64,000 bases of DNA from positions 1 to 64,000 of the forward strand of contig LJHR01000027.1 in assembly GCA_001296005.1 (NCBI GenBank), given 5' to 3'. This DNA is from an alpha proteobacterium AAP38. Lineage in GTDB: Bacteria; Pseudomonadota; Alphaproteobacteria; Azospirillales; Azospirillaceae. The notes beneath the pieces were generated by a model. The model ran no database searches. It was given only the letters and a program-made list of their open reading frames with translations, and was not told the origin of the DNA. The position numbers and the translations under genes were made by a program. Every line of letters begins with the position of its first letter. Positions within the stretch are counted from its first letter, which is position 1. Below, one piece after another: positions 1 through 8,284 of the stretch.

Positions 1-14
1 CCCCCCCCGCGCGC

Positions 15-1403
15 TCATTTGACGAGGCTCCAGAACCCCAGCTTGCGGCCATGGGCCTTCTTGATCTGCTCGCGGTAGTGGACATGATCGGGCAGGGACT
101 GCCAGTCGGTGACCTGTTGGGCCAGCCGGTCGAGATGGTCCAGGTACTTTGCCCCATGCCCATAGGCGGGTGATTTGGCGCGGGCCAGGATGTCATCCAG
201 CAAGGCGCGGTAGAGCACGCTGGCTGCCAGCCGGTAATCGTCGGCCAAGGCTTCTGCTGCCGGGGCCAGCAGCGCGTAATGCCGCCCTGACCATACGGAG
301 GGGCGGGTCACCACCAAGTCTGAGGCCAAGTCCAGCGCCGGCCAGTCCAGGCAGAACTGCAGGGCGCTGCTGAAATAGGGGCTGGCGGCGATATGGGCCA
401 GGGCTCGCGCGGTCTCCTCCCGGTCGTTGAAATCCTCCAGCTTGGCGATGTAATCGCGCAGCAAGGCGGCATCCAGGGACTGAGCAAACTGCGACCAGCG
501 CAGCGTTTGGGCCTCTGCCCTGTTACCCAGGACTTCCAGGATGCGGGCTTCCAGTTTGACCTGATCGCGGTCAGCCCTTGGCGCAACACCCGCCCCGTAG
601 AAATCATCCGACAGGTCGCGGGGGATTGGTCGGGGCGCTGTTTTGCGAACCCATTCCAATGCTTCGTTGGCTCGTTTGGCCTCCAGCAGCTTGGCGGCGA
701 TGCGCAAAGGATCGCGCCGATGCTCCGGCAGGCTGGATTCCAGGGCGATGTAATGGTCGAGGTTGCCCATGGCATCGGCAATGGCCTGCCGGATCTGGAT
801 GACCCGGCCATATTCGTCGGGCGTGGCCTTGGACAGACCCTTCTCCCAGTCGGCCAGGATGACCGGTGGCAGCAGCGGAGCCGAGGCGATGGCCAGCGCT
901 GGGATCGGTCCATGGCTGTCGCGGGTTAGGGCCTCGTCCAGCAGACTTGGCAGACTGGCGCGGTCAGGGCCTGCCATCTGCTCCACAATGCGCGGCAGGA
1001 TATCAACGCCCCGCCAATAGACGGCCTGAATACGCCCGGAACTATCATCAATCCGATTGAACAGGGAACCGTGGCCGCTGATGAAGCGGATCAGGCGTTG
1101 CGCCGCCATCAGGGGGGACAAGGGGGCAAGCTCGCGTTCGATACTGTCGACCAAGGCATCCAGATCGGCGGTCAGCGCGTGTTCCTTCTCCCAGGGCACC
1201 ATGGCCTTGGCGCGATCCAGGGATGAGAGCCGCCGTTCGATGAGCTTGGCAACGGCGGTTGGTCCTTGGCCACCGGCCAGCGCCGCCTTGACCCGCCGCG
1301 CAAAGGCAGGGCTTTCCGCGGCCTCGTCCAGGATCAATTGCGCCAGCTTTTCTGCGCCCAGGGCCGCTAAACCGGCCAGGGTCAAAGGGGAATGCGGCGC
1401 CAT
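15..1403 (-). CDS. DUF6880-like protein of unknown function
   Basis: A 462-residue soluble, mostly alpha-helical protein. The N-terminus (PLTLAGLAALGAEKLAQLIL) and the following helix-rich body resemble proteins of the uncharacterised DUF6880 family, from memory of that family. There is no signal peptide or membrane segment. Three Met codons lie close together (1424, 1406, 1403). GGAGA stands about 6 bases before the ATG at 1403, so that start is preferred, but 1424 also has a GGAG nearby and would add 7 residues. The gene ends only 15 bases from the window edge. A broken AraC regulator lies just upstream on the same strand. No function can be assigned from sequence; family recognition is moderate. 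Confidence 0.7.
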   Translation of the reverse strand: MAPHSPLTLAGLAALGAEKLAQLILDEAAESPAFARRVKAALAGGQGPTAVAKLIERRLSSLDRAKAMVPWEKEHALTADLDALVDSIERELAPLSPLMAAQRLIRFISGHGSLFNRIDDSSGRIQAVYWRGVDILPRIVEQMAGPDRASLPSLLDEALTRDSHGPIPALAIASAPLLPPVILADWEKGLSKATPDEYGRVIQIRQAIADAMGNLDHYIALESSLPEHRRDPLRIAAKLLEAKRANEALEWVRKTAPRPIPRDLSDDFYGAGVAPRADRDQVKLEARILEVLGNRAEAQTLRWSQFAQSLDAALLRDYIAKLEDFNDREETARALAHIAASPYFSSALQFCLDWPALDLASDLVVTRPSVWSGRHYALLAPAAEALADDYRLAASVLYRALLDDILARAKSPAYGHGAKYLDHLDRLAQQVTDWQSLPDHVHYREQIKKAHGRKLGFWSLVK

Positions 1404-1469
1404 CATCTTTCTCCGACTGGGCATTCCTCTCCATATCGCAGAAACCCTCCATGGGGTGCCAGCCTTCTA

Positions 1470-2342
1470 CTACCGCCGATCCCGCCGCCATTGTGATGGC
1501 GTTGTTCCGGTCGCCTTGTGGAAGTTGCTGGTGAAATGGCTAGGCGTGGCAAAGCCGAGCGCCATGGCAATGTCGGTGATGGACATGCCGGGATCAAGCA
1601 GCAGAGCCTTGGCACGATGCAGCCGCCGCTGGGCGATATAGCGCAAAGGGGGCGTCCCCAAGCTGGCCCGGAAGGTCCGGCCAAAATGGTCGGGGCTGAG
1701 ATCAACTTCCGCTGCCAGCCGCTCCAGGGTCAGATCATCTTGCAGATGGGCGTCGATGTAGGACAGCACCCGCCGCTGGCGCGAAAGGCCCAGGCCGCCA
1801 TTGACGGCCGGTGGCATAGGTTTGCTGCCGAAAATCTCCAGCAATCTCCCGGCCAGCAGCACGCAGGCCAACGTGAGGGTGCCGGAACTTGTTGACTGTT
1901 CCAGTCCTTCTTTGAGGATTTCGAGAATGTATCCAATTCGCGTATCCTGGATATCGAGCTGCGCCGGCATGCTGTCGAGAATCTCAACAGTGCCCCCGCA
2001 GGCGGAACTAGTGATGAATCTGACCTCCAGGGCCACGACGAACACCGATTGCCGGCCGGACCACGAGACCTGAATGATGCGTTCGGGTGGTGTTAGATGG
2101 ATCTGACCCGGTTTGACGCGATGCTGAATGGCAGAAACCTGATCAACCGGATGCTATCGCAACGTTAAGGGTTGCCCATCATGCTGGATCAGCGTCAGTT
2201 GTGGGGATCCGAGTTTTGCATCAGCGCACTCATCGAGCAGATAGCGTCCGATGACGTAGCAGTCGTGGCGGACACGATGCAGCGGTTGGATGCCACTGGG
2301 TAATCTGTCCGATCGGAAGTCTATGAAGCTTTGTATATCCAT
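1470..2342 (-). pseudogene. AraC-family transcriptional regulator interrupted by an in-frame amber codon
   Basis: Reading from the ATG at 2342, which has a very good ribosome site (AAGGAG, 7 bases upstream), gives 62 codons. A TAG then falls at 2154-2156, and the same frame runs on without another stop to 1470. The joined product would be about 289 residues, the usual AraC length. The part before the stop and the 36 codons after it (for example VKPGQIHLTPPERIIQV) look like one cupin-type sensor domain. The last 100 residues are a clear pair of AraC helix-turn-helix motifs (LTLERLAAEVDLSPDHFGRT and SITDIAMALGFATPSHFTSN). A GTG at 2045 could restart translation and make a 191-residue protein with the DNA-binding domain intact. 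No indel is needed, so a single substitution explains the break. Confidence 0.8.
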
Positions 2343-2692
2343 CAGAGTCTCCTTATATAGATAGTGGTGATCTCCCTTCTTGTTTTGATTGATTGTTGCC
2401 GGTACTAAAGACGAAAATGAGGCTGAGGCAGGTAAAATCTATATATACATAATAAATATATCTCGGTGATTTAGGGTTTAGCTCTTATTATCAAATTTTA
2501 CCTGAAAATTTCTCATAAATTCATTGTTTTTCTGCTCATTAATTTAGCAGAATTTTGATAGTCATTCCGGTTTCGTGAAGGTTTTCGGGGGAAATCTTAT
2601 CAATAATCATCGATGCAGCCAGCTTGGCAGTTGGCGGTATTATTCCACCGCTGTGCTTTGTGCCAGCACAGCCAGTTGGGAGGTGGCAACCC
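2343..2692. other. AT-rich intergenic stretch with no gene
   Basis: About 350 bases between the AraC pseudogene and the start of the decayed plasmid-type block. The part from about 2390 to 2600 is much richer in A and T than the neighbourhood. It holds the likely promoter of the AraC gene next to 2342, but no convincing coding region, RNA gene or strong hairpin was seen. The sharp change in base composition fits a junction between DNA of different origins. Confidence 0.5.
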
Positions 2693-3140
2693 ATGCAGAA
2701 TAGGAGCCCTGTGGAAGCCGCATTATCTGTGCCGGATTGGCTGGATGGTGCGGCCTATCAATCATTGCAGCATATTGACCGGCCCGGCTGGGCTTGGCAG
2801 TGGCTCAAACGGAATTGCGGTTTCAAAGAAACGCTGAAATACAGCACCTGCTTGACCAGCACTGACCGTACCGTGGTGCGGTTGGATACCACGGCGCACA
2901 CCCCGAACTGGGGGGTGATGTTTCGCCGACATTACCAGCGGTGCCAAAGCCTACTGGCAACCCGAAGCATGCCTATCGGTGCTCGCGGTCGCCGCAGAGC
3001 CAGCGAAAGCTGCGACGCCGGAGGACGACCTGTTCGACCTGGAAGCGGTTCGGACCCTCGCAACCATCGTCATGGAACCTGACGGGGGCGAGCATCTGAT
3101 GCTGTCGGATGGCCTTCGGCACCCGTCACGGAGACCTGCC
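2693..3140 (+). pseudogene. DUF6499 (transcriptional-regulator-like) remnant, frameshifted and truncated
   Basis: The ATG at 2693 follows GGGAGG with normal spacing. It opens a product whose first 80 residues match the DUF6499 type seen on alphaproteobacterial plasmids and ICEs (VPDWLDGAAYQSLQ, then RPGWAWQWLKRN). Near 2920-2926 the coding signal jumps to another frame: dropping one base in the TTTC at about 2923 restores AKAYWQPEACLSVLAVAAEP and the rest of the domain. The C-terminal half, including the expected DUF2285-like end, is missing. Instead the restored frame runs without a stop into the DUF932 gene that starts at 3141. The family call rests on memory; the frame jump is visible directly. 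Confidence 0.65.
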
Positions 3141-4337
3141 ATGACCCAGGTGGAAATCCTCGACAATCCCCGTGATGCCGCGCGCGGTTACCGGGTGGAT
3201 GCGAACCGTGGCCAGCGCAACAGCCGGGTATCGTCGGAATGGTTCTCCCGGCCCGATGACGAGCGGTTCCTGTCCCTGTCCGACCTGTATGCATCGGTCA
3301 AGACCCGCACGGATCACAGCCGCACACGCACGCTGGCCAGTGCCGATATCAGGTTGAAGGCGCACCGTCATGCGCCGGAGCGGCTGTCGCTGTTGCTGCC
3401 GGGGGGTGAGCGTCCCGTGGCCCCCACCCATTGGAGCTTTGGGCAGTTGGCGGGGCTGGTGGGGGCTCCCGCCGCTTACCTTCGGCAGCTTCCAGCAGCG
3501 CTGGCCGGAATTAATCTGCAATATGGGCTGACCGCGCATCGGGCCGAACAGGTCAAGACCCTGGAGATTGAGGACGGTTGCGTTGAGTTGCGTGCCGTCA
3601 CCGGCCCCGACTATGACCGCATCTTTGATCATGAACTGGTCGAGGCGGTGCAGCGCATTGCCGGCAATGGCACCGGCGATACGCGCTGGAAGGTGCCGGG
3701 CGTGTTGGACTGGTCGACCGGCATCTATCATCCGCATGTGGACATCACGCGGGATACCACCACGCTCTATGCCAGCGACCGCTACGTCTTCCTGTTCCTG
3801 GTTGATGATACCCACCCCATTGAGGCGGGGCGACTGCCCGATGGGTCGCCGGACCTCTATTTCCGGGGCTTCTATTGCTGGAACAGCGAGGTCGGGGCCA
3901 AGACCCTGGGCATGGCCAGCTTCTATCTGCGGGCCGTATGTCAAAATCGTAACCTGTGGGGTGTGGAGGATTTCCAGGAAATCACCATTCGCCATTCCAA
4001 ATATGCCGCCTCGCGCTTTGCCCATGAGGCGGCCCCCGCCCTGACCCGCTTTGCCAATTCCTCGCCCATGCCCTTCATCAACGGCATCAAGGCTTCGCGT
4101 GAACAGATCGTGGCGCGGTCAGATGACGACCGCGACGAATTCCTGCGCAAGCGCGGCTTCTCCAAGGCCGAGACGGGCAAGATCATCGACACCGTGCTGG
4201 CGGAGGAGGGGCGCAAGCCGGAAAGCATTTTTGACTTTGTCCAGGGCATCACGGCGGTGGCCCGTGACAAGCCGCACCAGGATGCGCGGTTGGATATGGA
4301 GGCCCGGGCCAAGAAGCTGCTGGACCGGGTCGCCTGA
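3141..4337 (+). CDS. DUF932 domain protein (plasmid/phage-type)
   Basis: A 398-residue protein of the DUF932 type that is common on plasmids, ICEs and phages and has no settled biochemical role. Typical stretches are FLSLSDLYASVKTRT near the N-terminus, YHPHVDITRDTTTLYASDRY in the middle and VEDFQEITIRHSKYAA later. There is no signal peptide or membrane segment. The start at 3141 is chosen because MTQVEILDN follows GGAGA by 7 bases. The same frame is open upstream to 2979, but that part encodes the end of the DUF6499 remnant. It is the only member of the 2.7-6.0 kb mobile-type block that still reads intact. It is followed after about 95 bases by the broken ParB gene, the usual neighbour order on such plasmids. 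Confidence 0.8.
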   Translation: MTQVEILDNPRDAARGYRVDANRGQRNSRVSSEWFSRPDDERFLSLSDLYASVKTRTDHSRTRTLASADIRLKAHRHAPERLSLLLPGGERPVAPTHWSFGQLAGLVGAPAAYLRQLPAALAGINLQYGLTAHRAEQVKTLEIEDGCVELRAVTGPDYDRIFDHELVEAVQRIAGNGTGDTRWKVPGVLDWSTGIYHPHVDITRDTTTLYASDRYVFLFLVDDTHPIEAGRLPDGSPDLYFRGFYCWNSEVGAKTLGMASFYLRAVCQNRNLWGVEDFQEITIRHSKYAASRFAHEAAPALTRFANSSPMPFINGIKASREQIVARSDDDRDEFLRKRGFSKAETGKIIDTVLAEEGRKPESIFDFVQGITAVARDKPHQDARLDMEARAKKLLDRVA

Positions 4338-4432
4338 CCGGTGGCGGGGACAGAGGCAGAGGAGGCTGGGCGCTTCGTGACGGGCGATGAGATGGGAGAG
4401 AGGCTTCCATCCGCCCGTCATGGAGAAAACCC

Positions 4433-5671
4433 ATGGCCACGAAAGCAGCCGACAAGATCATCCTGAGCCGGTCCCAGGATATTCCCTTCAACAAGCTGGT
4501 CCTGTCCCAGGCCAATGTCCGCCGCGTCAAGGCGGGCGTGTCCATCGCCGATCTGGCCGAAGACATTGCCCGCCGGACCCTGCTGCAAAGCCTGTCGGTT
4601 CGGGCACAGGTTGACGGGGAAGGCCAGGAGACTGGGCTGTATGAGGTCCCCACCGGTGGGCGTCGGTACCGGGCGTTGGAACTGCTGGTCAAGCAGAAGC
4701 GCCTAGCCCGCAACGCCCCCCATCCCTTGCATCATCCGCACCGAGGGGCTGGGCGAGGAGGACAGTCTGGCGGAGAACCTGCAACGGGTGGCGCTGCATC
4801 CGCTGGATCAGTTCCGCGCCTTCCAGACCCTGATGGACAAGGGCCTCAGCGAAGAAGACATCGCCGCCCGCTTCTTTGTCACGCCGGCGGTGGTGAAACA
4901 GCGGCTGCGGCTGGCGTCTGTCTCGCCCAAGCTGCTGGAGATCTATGCCGACGATGGCATGAACCTCGACATGCTGATGGTCTTCAGCGTCAGCGACAGC
5001 CATGAGCGCCAGGAGCAGGTTTGGGCCTCGTTGACCCAGCCCTGGCAGAAGGAGCCCTATCACATCCGCCGTGCCCTGACGGCAAGCAGCATCCCCGCCT
5101 ATGACAAGCGCGCCCGCTTTGTCGGGCTGGACGCCTATATCGCCGCCGGTGGTCCGATCATGCGCGACCTGTTCACCCCGGATGACGGCGGATGGCTGGG
5201 TGATGTGCCGCTGCTGGAACGGCTGGTGGCGGAAAAGCTGGCCAAGGCCGCCGAGAGGGTGATGGCGGAGGGCTGGAAATGGGTCGAGGTGAATGTCGAT
5301 TTCCTCTATGGCCACACCGTCGGTCAGCGCCGCCTGAAGGCTGAGATCGTTCCCCGGACGGAGGCTGAGGAGGCGCGGTACGCCGACCTTTCCGCCGAAT
5401 ATGAACGGTTGGCCGAAGAACATGACACGGGCGAGGACATCCCCGAGGAGGTCGATCAGCGGCTGACCGCGCTGTCGGGTGAAATCGCGCAGTTGGAGGA
5501 GCGGCCTGAGCGTTTCGATCCCGACGAAATGGCGCGGGCCGGCTGCTATGTTCGTGTGAACGCGGAAGGGGAATTGCGGGTGGAGCGCGGCTTTGTTCGC
5601 CGCGAAGATGAACCGCCGCTGGAGGAGGTTATCCCTGAGGGTGGCACGCCGGAATGCGATGTCAGCCAGCC
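4433..5671 (+). pseudogene. ParB/RepB/Spo0J-type partition protein, frameshifted and C-terminally truncated
   Basis: The first part (from the ATG at 4433) has the ParB nuclease-like fold start: DIPFNKLVLSQANVRR, then SIADLAEDIARR and VPTGGRRYRALELL. At the run of six C at 4716-4721 the frame breaks. With five C the reading continues as IIRTEGLGEEDSLAENLQRV, the second ParB motif, and then through the ParB helix-turn-helix (SEEDIAARFFVTPAVVKQRL) and a long acidic region to about residue 410. Relatives of this plasmid type are usually near 700 residues, so the C-terminal part is lost. The sequence passes straight into a DUF2493 remnant at about 5672. It probably once helped segregate or regulate a plasmid or ICE. 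Confidence 0.75.
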
Positions 5672-6043
5672 CGCCGCTGCCCCCCGGCCCCAAGGTGGCC
5701 TTCACCGGTGGGGGGGGAGTGTAACGATGTCGACCGCATCTGGGCCGCGCTGGACAAGGTCCATGTCAAACATCCCGACATGGTCCTGCTGCATGGCGGC
5801 AGCCCCAAGGGTGCCGAGCGCATCGCCGCCTGCTGGGCCGAGAATCGTCGCGTCCCCCCAGATCGTCTTTAAACCCGACTGGACCCGCCACAAAAGGCGG
5901 CACCCTTCCGTCGCAACGACCAGATGCTGGAAACGCTTCCCATCGGCCTCATCGCCTTTCCAGGTTCCGGCATCACCCAGAACCTCGCCGACAAGGCACG
6001 CAAGATGGGCGTGCCAGTATGGCATTTCGGGACAATATCATAA
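5672..6043 (+). pseudogene. DUF2493 (SLOG-fold) C-terminal remnant with several frameshifts
   Basis: Pieces of one domain lie in three frames: PGPKVAFTGG, then ECNDVDRIWAALDKVH and DMVLLHGGSPKGAERIAACW, then QIVFKPDWTRH, then RRNDQMLETLPIGLIAFPG and NLADKARKMGVPVWHF ending at the TAA at 6041-6043. The breaks coincide with homopolymers: eight G at 5710-5717 (seven expected), six C at 5854-5859 (five expected) and four A at 5892-5895 (five expected). DUF2493 proteins carry a Rossmann-like SLOG domain thought to bind nucleotides and are common on alphaproteobacterial plasmids beside DUF932 and ParB-like genes. The N-terminal half is absent. Confidence 0.75.
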
Positions 6044-6253
6044 TCCTCTTAAAGCCCCGTCCCTTGCTCTTGGCGAAGCGGTTATTTAAAAAACTTTATA
6101 TGTGCCTTGATTATTTACGCTATCAAATAAATTATAGTGAAATAATTTTAGACATATTATTTTATAATTTATATTATACATCTCAATTTTTTCTATTATT
6201 GACCGATCTTCTTTGTCTGTCTATTCACGAGTGCTGTTTTATTATATGAAGTT
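6044..6253. other. Very AT-rich spacer, no gene supported
   Basis: From about 6055 to 6250 the base composition drops sharply in G and C compared with both sides. An open frame of 76 codons covers it, but its product is a low-complexity run of Leu, Ile, Tyr and Phe with no ribosome site, so it is not called. It marks the edge between the decayed plasmid-type block and the chromosomal-looking cbb3 oxidase region. Confidence 0.45.
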
Positions 6254-7054
6254 TTACCCCCCTCGAACGATACGGTAAGCATGCCATGTGGCATGGCCGA
6301 GCGTCGGGAACACCAGCACCAGACCCAGCAAACCGGGCAGCAGACCCAGGATCAGCAATGCCAGGACGATGACTCCCCAGGTCAGCATGACGGGCAGGTT
6401 GTGCCAGACCATGGCCATGCTGGTACCCATGGCAGTGAGGGCGTCCACCCGTTCGGCCAGCAGCATGGGCAGGGAAAAGACGGAGATGGCAAAGGCGAAA
6501 GCGGCGAACAGCCCGCCCACGGCACCCCCCACCAGCAACAGGGCCCAACCCAACGGATTGGTGACCAGCATGGCGGCCACATGATCCAGCCCCGGAAAGG
6601 GCTGCCAGCCGAAGAACAGGGCGTAAAGCAGCACGGCGGCGCGCATCCACAGCAGCATCAGCAGGCAGAGCAGCACACCCACGAACAGGATCTGCCGGCC
6701 CGACGCCGTCCGGACGCGCAGCATGGCGCCCAGCCCGATCCGTTCCCCCGCCGCCCGGCGCCGGCTTTTCTCGTAAAGACCGGTGGCAAAGGCCGGGGCC
6801 ACGATGGCGAAGCCCGACAGGGCCGGAAACAGGAAATAATCCCGCCCCAACCCGACCAGTCCCGCCACTACCAGTAATGAGACCAGCAGCATCACGGCAC
6901 CATAGGCCAGACTGCCGCCAGGATTGTCCCACAGGTCGCGCCATCCCGCCGCCAGCCAGCCCAGCGCCGCAGAGGCCGGCAGGCCGCGCGCATGCGGGCT
7001 GACATGGGGCAGAGGCGGGACGGTGGGGGGCAGGCTGTCGGGAACGGCGATCAT
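6254..7054 (-). CDS. DUF2189-family integral membrane protein
   Basis: A 266-residue membrane protein with about six hydrophobic segments, resembling the DUF2189 family often found next to cbb3 oxidase or other respiratory genes. The N-terminal 30 residues are Pro-rich and cytoplasmic-looking, followed by LGWLAAGWRDLWDNPGGSLA, which is typical of the family. The frame is open further upstream, but the ATG at 7054 gives the natural start (MIAVPDSLPP), 11 bases after the preceding small gene. It is probably the last gene of the cco operon. Its role is unknown; a part in oxidase assembly or membrane homeostasis would be inference. Confidence 0.7.
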   Translation of the reverse strand: MIAVPDSLPPTVPPLPHVSPHARGLPASAALGWLAAGWRDLWDNPGGSLAYGAVMLLVSLLVVAGLVGLGRDYFLFPALSGFAIVAPAFATGLYEKSRRRAAGERIGLGAMLRVRTASGRQILFVGVLLCLLMLLWMRAAVLLYALFFGWQPFPGLDHVAAMLVTNPLGWALLLVGGAVGGLFAAFAFAISVFSLPMLLAERVDALTAMGTSMAMVWHNLPVMLTWGVIVLALLILGLLPGLLGLVLVFPTLGHATWHAYRIVRGG

Positions 7055-7065
7055 GGGGGGCCCTC

Positions 7066-7248
7066 TCAACAGGCGGATTTGGCGGCGCTGTAGCCGGCGG
7101 TGGCCGGCGTTACGCCCGGTTTTTGATGCGGCACACAGGCTGGCTGGCTTTCCAGCGCCACCATCACCAGATGCACATTGGCACCAGCCAGCAGCGCGAT
7201 GCCGGTCGCGACCAGCAGTAGCACGCGCCAATGCCTAACGATCACCAT
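7066..7248 (-). CDS. Small single-pass membrane protein downstream of ccoP
   Basis: A 60-residue protein with one N-terminal hydrophobic helix (LLLVATGIALLAGANVHLVM) and a short tail carrying two Cys residues (QPACVPHQKPG and the final C). It overlaps the end of ccoP by 14 bases and precedes the DUF2189 gene by 11, so it is translated as part of the operon. Similar short reading frames with a conserved QP-C-VPH pattern occur in this position in other alphaproteobacteria, as far as I recall. The two Cys suggest a periplasmic disulfide or metal site, but this is a guess. Confidence 0.65.
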   Translation of the reverse strand: MVIVRHWRVLLLVATGIALLAGANVHLVMVALESQPACVPHQKPGVTPATAGYSAAKSAC

Positions 7249-8119
7249 GCCCGCCCTCCGCCATATCGGCGACGTAAAGCGTCAGGACCTTGCGGTCCAG
7301 ATCGGATAGGCGTTGGTCCCAGCGCGGCATATGCCCCTGCCGCCCGTAAAAAAGGGTAGTGAAGATGGTCTCGCCGTCGCCGCCATAGATCCAGACATTG
7401 TCGGTCAGGTTTGGTGCGCCCGTTTCCACCATCCCGCGCGCATCCTCCCCATGGCAAGCGGCGCAGTTGGCAGCGAACAGCGCGTATCCGTTCCCCTGTG
7501 CAACTTCGATCGGCATTTCCAATGCCGACAGGGCGACGACATAGCCGCTCAGGGTTTGGAGCTCCGCCCTGGTCAGCATCTGGTCGCGCCCGAACGCCGG
7601 CATCTGAGACACGCGTGTATCGGGGTGGTCGGAATTGATGCCGACACGGATAGTCTCCGCCAGCACCTCCGGCGCCCCGCCCCACAGCCAGGCCCCCGCT
7701 GCCAGTGCAGGGAAACCCGGCCCACCCGTGCCGCCCGGCCCATGACAGGCGGCGCAATTGTCACCGAACAGCACTGCACCATGCCGACGTACCTGCTCCA
7801 TCAGAACCGGATCAGCCTGCATATCTGCATAATCCAGACGAATAACCTCCGCCCGCCAGGGGGGTGCCTTCTCCGCCGCCCGGCGTAGGTCGTCGGCCAC
7901 CATCTGCCGCTGGTCGATACCCATCAGGCCCTTTGTATAGGTGTGTCCCAGCGGCCAGGCCGGCATCAGTACCCACCAGAACAGGCTGAACAGGAAGGTG
8001 GTGATCAGGAAGAACCAGACGATGCGGGGTACCGGCGTGTTCAATTCCTTGATGCCGTTCCATTCATGACCCGTGGTCATGTGCCCTGTCAGGGGATCGC
8101 GCTCGGCCCCGCCGCTCAT
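7235..8119 (-). CDS. ccoP: cbb3-type cytochrome c oxidase subunit III, dihaem cytochrome
   Basis: A 294-residue membrane-anchored dihaem cytochrome c that passes electrons to the CcoNO core. The cytoplasmic N-terminus and one transmembrane helix (PRIVWFFLITTFLFSLFWWV) are followed by two cytochrome c domains, each with a CAACH haem site, and matching Met-containing loops (QMPAFG and HMPRW). The length is normal for CcoP. Its ATG overlaps the ccoQ stop by four bases (ATGA), showing translational coupling in the order ccoN-O-Q-P. The protein acts in the cytoplasmic membrane with its haem domains in the periplasm. No unusual residues were seen. Confidence 0.96.
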   Translation of the reverse strand: MSGGAERDPLTGHMTTGHEWNGIKELNTPVPRIVWFFLITTFLFSLFWWVLMPAWPLGHTYTKGLMGIDQRQMVADDLRRAAEKAPPWRAEVIRLDYADMQADPVLMEQVRRHGAVLFGDNCAACHGPGGTGGPGFPALAAGAWLWGGAPEVLAETIRVGINSDHPDTRVSQMPAFGRDQMLTRAELQTLSGYVVALSALEMPIEVAQGNGYALFAANCAACHGEDARGMVETGAPNLTDNVWIYGGDGETIFTTLFYGRQGHMPRWDQRLSDLDRKVLTLYVADMAEGGHGDR

Positions 8120-8283
8120 GGCCTGTCCTCCCCACGCAGCACAGATTTCGCCGCCTGTTCAAAGCGCTTTCCGTTGCCGGGCCAGAACGTATAGATCAGG
8201 ACGCAAGCCGATAAAGCCAACAGGTAGAAAAGCCCGAACCCCTTAGCTAGCAGAACGGTCAGCGCGTGGCCTGTCTCCGCCAT
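8116..8283 (-). CDS. ccoQ: cbb3-type cytochrome oxidase subunit CcoQ/FixQ
   Basis: A 55-residue single-pass protein (MAETGHALTVLLAKGFGLFY start, then a hydrophobic helix and a short basic tail) in the usual CcoQ place between ccoO and ccoP. The start at 8283 is taken because it lies one base after the ccoO stop. The longer open frame from 8322 would overlap ccoO and add a Pro/Arg-rich leader not seen in the family. CcoQ stabilises the association of CcoP with the CcoNO core. Its stop overlaps the ccoP start. Confidence 0.9.
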   Translation of the reverse strand: MAETGHALTVLLAKGFGLFYLLALSACVLIYTFWPGNGKRFEQAAKSVLRGEDRP

Positions 8284-8284
8284 C

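Noticed and set aside
6019-6249. Open frame of 76 codons in the AT-rich spacer after the DUF2493 remnant
   Set aside because: Its start lies inside the remnant, the product is low-complexity hydrophobic sequence and there is no ribosome site.
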